From Halanaerobiaceae bacterium ANBcell28 (lineage in GTDB: Bacteria > Bacillota > Halanaerobiia > Halanaerobiales > DTU029), in contig JBBJJH010000016.1 of the NCBI GenBank assembly GCA_037623315.1, positions 32,033 to 96,032 on the forward strand: DNA of 64,000 bases. Direction: 5' to 3'. The notes beneath the pieces were generated by a model. It was not told where the DNA came from, did no database searches, and worked only from the letters and a program-made list of their open reading frames with translations. Every line of letters begins with the position of its first letter. Position 1 is the stretch's first letter. Both the position numbers and the translations under genes were made by a program. Below, piece after piece: positions 8,942 through 16,931 of the stretch.

Positions 8942-10273
8942 TTAAATGTCAGAATGCCTAGGATTTTTTCTTTGCTGACAGCATTTCTTATACTTGCGAC
9001 CACTACCACAAGAACAAGGATCATTACTATCTATATCCCAAATTTGATTGTGAATTTTGCGCATCTCTTTCATTATCAAATTAGGAGATTTGCGTTTTTT
9101 TATATTAGCTACAATTTGCTTACAATAGTTTTCTATATAATTAAAAAACTTTTTGTATCCTGCACATAAATAATTAAGCTCACCATCTGGAGTAGTAATT
9201 ATCCGATTCTTAGGACAGCCCCCATGACAGATAAAATGAACTTTACAATCCAAACAAAACTGTGGTAGTTTATCCAGCTTATCCTGCCCAAATTTATGCT
9301 GTTTTTCAGATTGCACCATGTCAATTAAAGCCGTTTGCTCAAGATTACCTATTTTATATTCTGGATATACAAAGTGATCACATGAATATACGTCTCCATT
9401 ATACTCCATAATCGCTGCCTTGCCACAAGTTTCTGAAAATATACATATACCAGGCCTTTGTCCCACCCATGCAGCAACAGCCTCTTCAAATATCTGTACA
9501 AAAACCTTAGCAAAATCCCTCCTCACCCATTCTTCAAATATAGTTATTAGAAAGCTACCATAATCTTCTGCTGTAACTGAACGTTGTAGAACATCTGCGC
9601 AGGACTTATTTTCTCCATAATTTACTTCTACAATAGGAATAAACTGGATAAACTCTGCGCCTATCTCTTTAAAAAAATTATAGACTTCTATAGGATGTTG
9701 AGAATTAATGTCATTTACAACACACAAAATATTAAAATCGACATTATGGCTTTTCAATAATTCTATACCATTTAATACCTTTTGATGAGTATCCTTGTTT
9801 TTTTTATCTTTACGATAATAATTATGAATCCATTCTGGGCCATCAATGCTAACACCTATTAAAAAATTATTCTTACTTAAAAATCGACACCATTCATCAT
9901 TCAATAATGTAGCATTTGTCTGAAAGCTGTTTTGACATTGCCAACCTTCTGGTAAATATTTTTCTTGTAGTTCAACTGCCTTTTTAAAAAACTCTAACCC
10001 TCTTAATGTAGGCTCACCACCCTGCCAGCCAAAATTAACATATGGTACTGGCTGTGCCTGAATATATTGTTTCGTATACTCCTCTAATAATTCATATGAC
10101 ATTTTAAATGAAGAACTTTCCTGATAATATTCACTCTTATCCAGATAATAACAATATTCACATTTAAGGTTACAAATAGGGCCATTAGGAAAGGCCATTA
10201 CATTAAAAGGGAATTGAGTATTTTTAGCTTTAAAGTATTTTTCATTATTATTAATTTTATCGTCTGTTTTCAT
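8942..10273 (-). CDS. Anaerobic sulfatase-maturating enzyme, radical SAM/SPASM
   Basis: This 443-aa cytoplasmic enzyme should convert the active-site Cys of the sulfatases encoded here to C-alpha-formylglycine. The radical SAM cluster motif is C34-x3-C38-x2-C41. The SPASM region carries the remaining Cys ligands: CIFSETC, SCDHF with the Asp expected for catalysis, FCLDC, FICHGGC and NYLCAG. The C-terminus ends in a SEC-C-like zinc motif (PCSCGSGRKYKKCC). A longer frame starts at 10321, but ATG 10273 has AGAGGAGG upstream and opens directly into the conserved domain, so I chose it. All four sulfatases in the window have the Cys-type motif, matching this oxygen-independent maturase. It lies between the exported GH2 and the sulfatase operon and may be the last gene of the upstream unit. 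Confidence 0.95.
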   Translation of the reverse strand: MKTDDKINNNEKYFKAKNTQFPFNVMAFPNGPICNLKCEYCYYLDKSEYYQESSSFKMSYELLEEYTKQYIQAQPVPYVNFGWQGGEPTLRGLEFFKKAVELQEKYLPEGWQCQNSFQTNATLLNDEWCRFLSKNNFLIGVSIDGPEWIHNYYRKDKKNKDTHQKVLNGIELLKSHNVDFNILCVVNDINSQHPIEVYNFFKEIGAEFIQFIPIVEVNYGENKSCADVLQRSVTAEDYGSFLITIFEEWVRRDFAKVFVQIFEEAVAAWVGQRPGICIFSETCGKAAIMEYNGDVYSCDHFVYPEYKIGNLEQTALIDMVQSEKQHKFGQDKLDKLPQFCLDCKVHFICHGGCPKNRIITTPDGELNYLCAGYKKFFNYIENYCKQIVANIKKRKSPNLIMKEMRKIHNQIWDIDSNDPCSCGSGRKYKKCCQQRKNPRHSDI

Positions 10274-10330
10274 TAAAACCTCCTCTGAACTAATCCATAT
10301 TCCAATCTCGCTTATTCCCAATTCATAATA

Positions 10331-10363
10331 AGTTAGCTAACTATCTTCAGGCAAATTATTATA
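10331..10363 (-). promoter_or_regulatory. Possible -10 element and palindrome before the maturase gene
   Basis: TATAAT on the minus strand (10363-10358) is followed by the perfect palindrome AGTTAGCTAACT at 10331-10342. No good -35 box is seen. The 12-mer TTAGCTAACTAT (10333-10344) recurs at 35996-36007, also between genes, next to a LacI-type operator. Confidence 0.3.
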
Positions 10364-10405
10364 GACTATTCATATATACTTTTCTTTGACATTAATCCAG
10401 ATTTC

Positions 10406-12946
10406 TTAATTGATTATAAAACTATATGATTCATAAGCCATTCGATTTCCTCTTGAAAAGAGACTAACATCGATCTCCGCTCTTATTAAATTGATATTAT
10501 TTTCAACTTCTGGAATATCAATATTGAAGTCTGTTCCAAATATACTTTCTAAATTTAGAATCTCTTTTTCAATTACTCTTTCATCTTCAATTAAGACCCA
10601 TTTACCAGCATTAAATTTATAAAATCGTATAAGAAATTCAACATTAATAATTTTATTATTAATTTCTAGCTTACTATTCTTATTTCCATCATACCACCAG
10701 AAATCTTTATCCATTTCATCTTCAATTCTTTCAGAACCTATAATTTCAAAAGAAGCCCTAAAATTCAGTTCCTTATCTCTTTGATTCATTATTAAATCTA
10801 TATCAGTTTCCTGCCATACTAAATCATAATTATCAAATTTGGGGTAAGAGTATGGATTATAAAGTTCATGAAAGTGATAACCCAAAAATTTCATATAAGG
10901 TTCGTTCATTTTTTCCACTTCTTCTTTATATTTAAGATTAAAGTTGTAATTTACAACACCAAATCTAGAAATACCAGCCGAAGGAATTCCCCAATTTGTA
11001 TTTTTATAATCATTATAAGTAAACATAGAAAAACCTAAAATTGGATATTCTTCCGATAAAATTAAATCCCAATGATTAAAAATTGATACTTGTTGATTTG
11101 TATTATAATAATGCGTTGACCATCTACCATTTTCAGAAAAAATAATTGGTTTATCAGGATATTTTGCAACTATTTGATTTAAGATATACAATAAACCATC
11201 ATCTTTACCCCCTACACCTCTTTGAGCAGTAAGATTATCGTTTTTTTGATTAAAACTATAGATATCGATATGCCTTCCAATATTTGAATTCCATTGTCCC
11301 TCTGCTCTAAAAGCATAAGTAGTTGGTCTATTTTGTATATCAATTTTTTGGGTAATTTCATTCATTTTTTTTACAAAGTTTTCTGCAAACACACTATTAA
11401 CATTACCTAATTCATTTCCCAGACTCCACATGATAATACTGGGGTGATTTATATTGTTCCAGGTTACAGAAGCAGTTCTAGCTTCAGCCAATTTATAAGT
11501 ATTCACTTGATAATTCATCAGATCACTATTCATCCAGACATTTGCAGATTCTTCCATGACCATTAATCCATATTCATCAGTAAGTTCATAAGCCATTTTG
11601 TTTCTTGGATGATGTGTATTTCTCAAAAAATTAGCTTTCAGAGTGTTTTTGATAAAATCTACATGAAACTCATAAAGTTCTTTAGGAATAGCCCTGGCAA
11701 CAGGATAAAAATCTTCCATCCAAGAAAAACCTTTTAACAATATGCGGTTTCCATTTAGATATAATTTATTAGCTTCTATTTTTATATCTCTCATTCCATA
11801 ATCTACAGTCAATGTATCAATTACTCTAGCTTCATTAAATATAGTAACTTTTCCTGTATACATATTAGGATGACGATAGCTCCAGTTTTTAGCAGAAGGA
11901 ATAGCTAGTTTCTTTTTAATAACCCTGGTTTCTTTAGGTTTAATACTTACTTTTTTATAAGCAAGGGCATCACCAGTACCTGAATCAAATGCCATATCCA
12001 AAGTATGCTTTTTATTATCTGCATTATATATAATAGCATACATATTTAGATTTCCTTTTTCAGCTTTTGTAATTATTTTGCTGATGTGAATTGGACTTAC
12101 AGATTCAATCCATAACTCTCTATAAATTCCACCATATGCAAAAGGGTCAGTAGAACCAAATGTATTTTGATGATCCCTATGTTGTTCAAATCTCCCCCCC
12201 ATACTATCAAGGTCACCATCAGTTCCTCGTCTTATCGGCCTCCTCCAGACTCGAATAACTATTGTATTTTTTCCTGTTTGTAAGTAATCACCTATATCCA
12301 TAGAAAAATGTTCATAACCACCATCAGCAGCGCCCACATACTGTCCATTAATAAAAATCCATGCTACTGTCTGAATACCTAAAGCATTAAGCCTTAGAAA
12401 CCGTTCCTCTATAAATTCTTGATCTACCTCAAAAGTTTTACGATACCAGCCAAATTCTCTACGAAAAACTTCATCAGTATTAAATTCTCCTGTATTATAA
12501 TCAAACCAATCTTCAACGCCTTCAAGATCCCAGACATGAGGAACTTCAACTTTTTTCCAATGGCTATCGTCATAAAAAGGAGAATACCATTTTTCCTTTA
12601 TACCACTTGATTGTCTTATAATATCTTCATTTTCTTGTGACAAAACCCCCTGGTATTTTATATCTTCAAATGTAAAAGTCCATTCACCATTTAATGACAA
12701 ATGGGATCTACCCTCTTCTTCTGTATCCCAGGTATCAAAAGATGGCACAGCCTTTCCATATTGAAACAATACATTCAAACCATCAATTTCTTTAATTTTA
12801 TAATCACTTGGTTCTCGAGTGAAAATTAAAGGAATATCATGACTATCTGTAACCTTAATTCCATCATAAGAATTAGAATAGCTAATATTAGTATTTAGCA
12901 CTAAAATAATTAAAGCAAAAAAGACTATAAGATTTTTTAAGTTCAT
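10406..12946 (-). CDS. Exported glycoside hydrolase family 2 enzyme with shared C-terminal module
   Basis: This 846-aa protein has a signal peptide at about 1-25. GH2 domains follow: jelly roll (about 75-285), Ig-like domain (285-385) and TIM barrel (390-690). Acid/base E512 is in MWSLGNELGN and the nucleophile E605 in IFSENGRW. Residues about 705-846 form a C-terminal module that recurs in the proteins at 31397, 39434, 41662 and 43165 (findings). It should be a beta-galactosidase or related exo-enzyme acting outside the cytoplasmic membrane, in contrast to the other two GH2 enzymes here, which lack signals. A GTG at 12955 is possible but touches the Shine-Dalgarno site; ATG 12946 has AAGGAG eight bases upstream. 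It begins 12 bases after the end of the GH-A lipoprotein gene, so the two are cotranscribed. Confidence 0.9.
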   Translation of the reverse strand: MNLKNLIVFFALIILVLNTNISYSNSYDGIKVTDSHDIPLIFTREPSDYKIKEIDGLNVLFQYGKAVPSFDTWDTEEEGRSHLSLNGEWTFTFEDIKYQGVLSQENEDIIRQSSGIKEKWYSPFYDDSHWKKVEVPHVWDLEGVEDWFDYNTGEFNTDEVFRREFGWYRKTFEVDQEFIEERFLRLNALGIQTVAWIFINGQYVGAADGGYEHFSMDIGDYLQTGKNTIVIRVWRRPIRRGTDGDLDSMGGRFEQHRDHQNTFGSTDPFAYGGIYRELWIESVSPIHISKIITKAEKGNLNMYAIIYNADNKKHTLDMAFDSGTGDALAYKKVSIKPKETRVIKKKLAIPSAKNWSYRHPNMYTGKVTIFNEARVIDTLTVDYGMRDIKIEANKLYLNGNRILLKGFSWMEDFYPVARAIPKELYEFHVDFIKNTLKANFLRNTHHPRNKMAYELTDEYGLMVMEESANVWMNSDLMNYQVNTYKLAEARTASVTWNNINHPSIIMWSLGNELGNVNSVFAENFVKKMNEITQKIDIQNRPTTYAFRAEGQWNSNIGRHIDIYSFNQKNDNLTAQRGVGGKDDGLLYILNQIVAKYPDKPIIFSENGRWSTHYYNTNQQVSIFNHWDLILSEEYPILGFSMFTYNDYKNTNWGIPSAGISRFGVVNYNFNLKYKEEVEKMNEPYMKFLGYHFHELYNPYSYPKFDNYDLVWQETDIDLIMNQRDKELNFRASFEIIGSERIEDEMDKDFWWYDGNKNSKLEINNKIINVEFLIRFYKFNAGKWVLIEDERVIEKEILNLESIFGTDFNIDIPEVENNINLIRAEIDVSLFSRGNRMAYESYSFIIN

Positions 12947-12958
12947 ATCTTCCACTCC

Positions 12959-14320
12959 TTAATTTGCATATATATCATGAATCCTAATCATAGTAATAGT
13001 CCTTTCTGGAATTAAGACCTCAAAGATGTTATAACTACCGTCTATCTTTCCCTTTGTAGTCTGATAAGATGTATCCCACTGAATATATGTCACTGGTCCT
13101 GCAATAAGATAATTAGCCAGTTCAAAAATATACTTTTCTTGCTGGCTTTCCCGATTATTTAAAACCCAGATAAGAATATCATTATCCTGTCTAAATGCTC
13201 TTGTATTAAATTCACCAAATACCAGAGGGTTATCAGTAAAGCCCTCTATTTCTAAAGGACGACTATTTATAGTTGACTGTACTATTTTCCTACTAATTTG
13301 TCCTCTTATGCTCTCATCACGCATATATGCCCACCAAACAAAACCACTAAAGCCTTGATCAATTGAATCAAAAATAGTTATCAAAGATCCTTCTGCTAAA
13401 TCAATAAAATTTCTTCCAGGAGGATTATGTTGTCCCCAGTGACCATGAACTTCAGCATGCCACAATGGCTTATTATTATCTCTTGCTATTTTAGTAAAAT
13501 TCATAAATCTATCCAAATCTCTATCTCTCCAATTAGGATAGTAATGTGTAGCAACTATATCAAGTCTATCACCCCAGGCATTTTCCATAAAATCACTAAG
13601 CCAGTTTGCCCTAGGATGATAATCAGCAGGTCCAAGTATCTTAGGTAGTTCTATACCCCTATCTTTAGCTAATTTATTAAGTTCATCTACAATTTCTTTA
13701 AACCTATAGGGAGTAATATTTCCTTCATTAAAACGTCTTTCATTGTCAATCCCAAGAACATGAATGGGTATATTATTTTCATCCATAAATTCCAGATAAT
13801 CCATAAGTAAAATAGCATATTTAGCTGGTATTACATTATTGTTATTGTCTTTAACCCATTCTGGAAAAGTCTCTTGACCCCAGAGCTTAAGACTAGCAAA
13901 TATTTTCACATCATTCCTTACTGCTAATACCCTTTTAATAGCTGCATTTATCTCATCATATGTTGAATTATAATCCTGTTCATATTTCCTTGATTCCATG
14001 ATCTTACCTGGACCTAAAATATGTGCAGGTATTGCTAATATTGGTACTCGCAAAACATTAAAGCCATCTTCGAGAAATAGTTCCTCTGCATAAGAAGCAC
14101 TAAGCCCACTAACAACGTTTAACATCTTGATATCATAACCCCAATAACTAATAACTTGTTTTTCAGTATTGGGATAAATTTTTACATCACTAGTACCAAT
14201 AAAGAAGTCATCCTCTAAATCTGGAATACTATCATTGTTGTAACAGCCTGGTAATAAAAAGAAAAGAAACAAAAGAACTATTAATAAAAATACTTTTACC
14301 CTAAAATTTACCAAAAACAT
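12959..14320 (-). CDS. GH-A clan glycoside hydrolase, lipoprotein (GH30-like)
   Basis: This 453-aa protein has a lipobox (LPGC, C26) after a hydrophobic stretch and should be lipid-anchored. The rest is a (beta/alpha)8-type glycosidase: acid/base E194 in LGIDNER and nucleophile E290 in WHAEVHG, with THYYP near 258-262 on the preceding strand. A small beta domain follows. It is a paralogue of the enzymes at 31397 and 43165 (shared blocks DVKIFASLK, LGIDNE and VTYIQW) but lacks their C-terminal module of about 115 residues. The fold recalls GH30 or GH39, but I cannot assign a family. It is likely an endo- or exo-galactanase of the surface. ATG 14320 has GGGGGAAG upstream. Confidence 0.8.
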   Translation of the reverse strand: MFLVNFRVKVFLLIVLLFLFFLLPGCYNNDSIPDLEDDFFIGTSDVKIYPNTEKQVISYWGYDIKMLNVVSGLSASYAEELFLEDGFNVLRVPILAIPAHILGPGKIMESRKYEQDYNSTYDEINAAIKRVLAVRNDVKIFASLKLWGQETFPEWVKDNNNNVIPAKYAILLMDYLEFMDENNIPIHVLGIDNERRFNEGNITPYRFKEIVDELNKLAKDRGIELPKILGPADYHPRANWLSDFMENAWGDRLDIVATHYYPNWRDRDLDRFMNFTKIARDNNKPLWHAEVHGHWGQHNPPGRNFIDLAEGSLITIFDSIDQGFSGFVWWAYMRDESIRGQISRKIVQSTINSRPLEIEGFTDNPLVFGEFNTRAFRQDNDILIWVLNNRESQQEKYIFELANYLIAGPVTYIQWDTSYQTTKGKIDGSYNIFEVLIPERTITMIRIHDIYAN

Positions 14321-14456
14321 ATATCTTCCCCCAATTTATATAAAATTCCAATGTATAATCAAATAATCTTTATCATATTTAAGTAAATATTTTTTATATA
14401 AAAGCCTAAGTAAAAATCAATCATACTACTTCCCGAAAGTCTTCAACTATAAGCTT

Positions 14457-16448
14457 TTAATCTATAATCTTAAATTTTAAAAACTTAAAATCTGCTGGGT
14501 TTTCTATTTTAAACTCGACATATCCTTCTTTTACTGTTTTTATTTTTTTATATAGTTCCTCTTCATAAATATTAAATAATTCTATTTTTTTATTTTCTAA
14601 AAATGGCAATTTTATTTTCTTTGATTTCTCTTTGTTATATAACTCTCTAAAAATTAATAAATATCCACTTTTTTTATCATTATTATAATTTTGGAATCCT
14701 GTCCAAGAACTATTATTTGGTTTTTCACCAATAGGGTATACAAAACCATTTAGCATTTGGTTTCTATTTTCTTTGTATTTTTTAATAATTCTTTTTATTT
14801 CATTACGAGCTTTACGTGAATAATATTGTGTTTCTTGAAAAAACAAAGGAGTACCCATTAATGCTATTGCAACACAGTACGAATGATTATATAAATATGC
14901 TTCACTATATTTTTTACTAACAAGATCAATATTTTGTATTGGAATTTGTATTTTATTTAAATTAATATATTTTGAAATTTGCCACATATCTCTTAAAACT
15001 AAATGAGGCTTGTAAATAACATTTTTTGGCATATTATTTTTTCTATTTTCAACAAATATATTACCGTATTCTCTCCCATAAAAGTAACCAATCCGAGGCG
15101 CATTTTCTGTTATATCCCAATTAATACGAATATTATGATCTGTTTTAAGAATAAAATTTCTAATTTTTTTACTTAACTCGTCAAATTTTTTATAAGTATT
15201 TAAATTTGCAAAGTCTATTTTATAGTATTTAAATCCACCTTCTTTATAATTTTTGATTAAATCTTCTTCAGGTATTACCCATGAAGCCCATATTCCTAAT
15301 TCTACTTTTTTTTCTTTCGAATAATTTTTTACATTATCCCACCCATTAGGATAAACGTCATACTCACATAATGTATTTTTTTCTTTAACAACTGGTGTCC
15401 ATTGTTGATAAGTATCTCCTTGCCAGCCATCATCAATCTGTTGTACATCTATACTTAAATCAGATTGACTATCAATTTCTTTATATACATTTTCTTCTCG
15501 AGCAGAATATTTGCTTTCTTCTCCTGTATCTTTTGTGCCCCAAGTATTTGCCATGATATAAGCATCTCGCTCTATGTCTACTGGATATCTATATCTATCA
15601 AAATTTTTTATAGAAAATTGTCTGCTATTACTATTTCCGTTATGCACTATTACCCAATTAGCCCAACAAGATTTAAATTCATTATATATTAAATCATTAT
15701 TGGTTAAAGCACATCCAGATGACCAAACAGCTTTATCATCAACAGAAAAATACCCTGTATTAACACCAGCTTGATTAACACACTTATGAGATTCCTTTAC
15801 CATTATCAACCCACTATTATCTTCTTCAAGACAAATAATATTAGCCCAATCACATACTTTATTATCTAAAGAAGATTTAATAACTTCTTCCTTTAAAATT
15901 TCTGTATTTTCTTCGTTTCTATTTTGAGTATCATTATAATACCCCATCAATCTATAAAAACCAGAATAATTTTTTATCGGTAAATATTCTATTCTATTAT
16001 CTTCCTTTAAACAAGATACTTGTTTCTCTTTCTTAAGTTTCTTAAGTTTTAATTGAGTTCTAAATCCGGGTGCATCAGGATATACCCAAACATGATGTTG
16101 TAGCACTAAATTTTTTTCAGCATATTCAAATTCTGTTATAACACTAATATGTCTCTGTGTAAACCCTTCATCATCATCTACTTTTATTGATATATACTTA
16201 AAAATAGTTTCTGTATTATTTTTACCAAAATACCAATCACTTTTGCATTCAACATCTTTATCAATCCAATTTTTTTTTGATTTTTCATCAATAAGACCAA
16301 CTGTTACAAGACCTTGCTCTGTCAATTTCCACTCCCTTCTTATGTTTCCAGTGCTCGCTATTATTTTCTTGTCTTTTACCTCTACATATGAATTTTTATA
16401 TTTTTTAATAAATTTTTTACAATTCTCAAAAGGACTATATAATATCAC
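14457..16448 (-). CDS. GH36-like alpha-galactosidase family protein, atypical composition
   Basis: This 663-aa protein has no signal peptide. An N-terminal beta-sandwich (about 1-285) is followed by a TIM barrel with QIDDGWQ at 337-343, GIWASW near 385, and YYKIDFAN with the probable nucleophile D412. INWDITENAPR near 443-453 may supply the acid. This is the clan GH-D pattern of GH36 (alpha-galactosidase or related enzymes). The start is GTG 16448 behind AAGGAAG; no ATG is better placed. The product is visibly richer in Lys, Asn and Ile than its neighbours. It also sits beside a structured repeat and a transposase relic, so it may have been acquired separately. It would act in the cytoplasm on alpha-linked galactose of imported oligosaccharides. 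Confidence 0.75.
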   Translation of the reverse strand: MILYSPFENCKKFIKKYKNSYVEVKDKKIIASTGNIRREWKLTEQGLVTVGLIDEKSKKNWIDKDVECKSDWYFGKNNTETIFKYISIKVDDDEGFTQRHISVITEFEYAEKNLVLQHHVWVYPDAPGFRTQLKLKKLKKEKQVSCLKEDNRIEYLPIKNYSGFYRLMGYYNDTQNRNEENTEILKEEVIKSSLDNKVCDWANIICLEEDNSGLIMVKESHKCVNQAGVNTGYFSVDDKAVWSSGCALTNNDLIYNEFKSCWANWVIVHNGNSNSRQFSIKNFDRYRYPVDIERDAYIMANTWGTKDTGEESKYSAREENVYKEIDSQSDLSIDVQQIDDGWQGDTYQQWTPVVKEKNTLCEYDVYPNGWDNVKNYSKEKKVELGIWASWVIPEEDLIKNYKEGGFKYYKIDFANLNTYKKFDELSKKIRNFILKTDHNIRINWDITENAPRIGYFYGREYGNIFVENRKNNMPKNVIYKPHLVLRDMWQISKYINLNKIQIPIQNIDLVSKKYSEAYLYNHSYCVAIALMGTPLFFQETQYYSRKARNEIKRIIKKYKENRNQMLNGFVYPIGEKPNNSSWTGFQNYNNDKKSGYLLIFRELYNKEKSKKIKLPFLENKKIELFNIYEEELYKKIKTVKEGYVEFKIENPADFKFLKFKIID

Positions 16449-16507
16449 AAGTTTTCACTTCCTTAGTATTTATTTCACCATCATAACAACGTCTAAAATC
16501 ATAAGAA

Positions 16508-16766
16508 ATAAAGTGAGTTCTTAGTTTTCCTCACTGGAATCCTGGATTATAAACGCATTGTTGATTCCAGTATGACCATATTCGATTAGGCCTCAAGAAT
16601 GGCCTAAAGGTCCTAAAATGAATCCAGGAGGTTTAGTGCCACTTCACCCCTGGGTAGGATCAACATTAGGAAAGAAGATCGCGGTGATCCCCCACTTAAA
16701 GAAGCCCTAAAGAATGACTTAAAGAACAGGCCCAGGGGTATTAGTGGCAGTTAGCTCTCGGATAAA
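16508..16766 (-). repeat. Structured repeat A (IS200/IS605 end or omega-RNA-like?)
   Basis: Read on the minus strand, this 259-bp element shares three blocks with element B at 44978-45113. They are a 26-base start beginning TTTATCCGAGAGC, a middle AGTGGCACTAA plus CCTCCTGGATT, and the end AACTAAGAACTCACTTTAT. GCCACT and AGTGGC pair, and the stem is extended by TACCCCTGGG with CCCAGGGGT. Further perfect hairpins are TTAGGCC/GGCCTAA and ACTGGAATC/GATTCCAGT. Element B keeps the blocks but has different helix sequences. Conserved ends around changing hairpins suggest a transposon end or guide-type RNA. No tnpB gene is present, and the family cannot be fixed without a search. Confidence 0.6.
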
Positions 16767-16791
16767 CTGTAGAATCTTTTTTTGAAAAATA

Positions 16792-16922
16792 CTTGATTAT
16801 GAACAAATTAAAATAGATGAACAAAAACAAGAAGTAAGCGAATGTGCTAATGGTAAAAACTAGTAGTGTCAGATTATAATGAAGATACAGGTACTTATAC
16901 TGCTAAGTTTGATAAAAAATAT
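16792..16922 (+). pseudogene. Transposase relic (IS1182-like?), frameshifted
   Basis: The plus strand reads LDYEQIKIDEQKQEVSECAN and then, after frame changes and stop codons, YNEDTGTYTAKFDKKY. This resembles the region before the Cys-rich linker of IS1182-type transposases. The piece is about 130 bases, has at least two frameshifts and cannot be functional. It is the only plus-strand coding remnant I can recognise, and it lies directly beside repeat A. Confidence 0.5.
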
Positions 16923-16931
16923 TTGTATTAT

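Larger units (their letters stand above)
16449..16931. other. 483-bp gap without an intact gene
   Basis: The gap holds a structured repeat at 16508-16766 and a transposase relic at 16792-16922, both described separately. Apart from the Shine-Dalgarno site of the GH36-like gene, I see nothing else in it. Confidence 0.7.
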
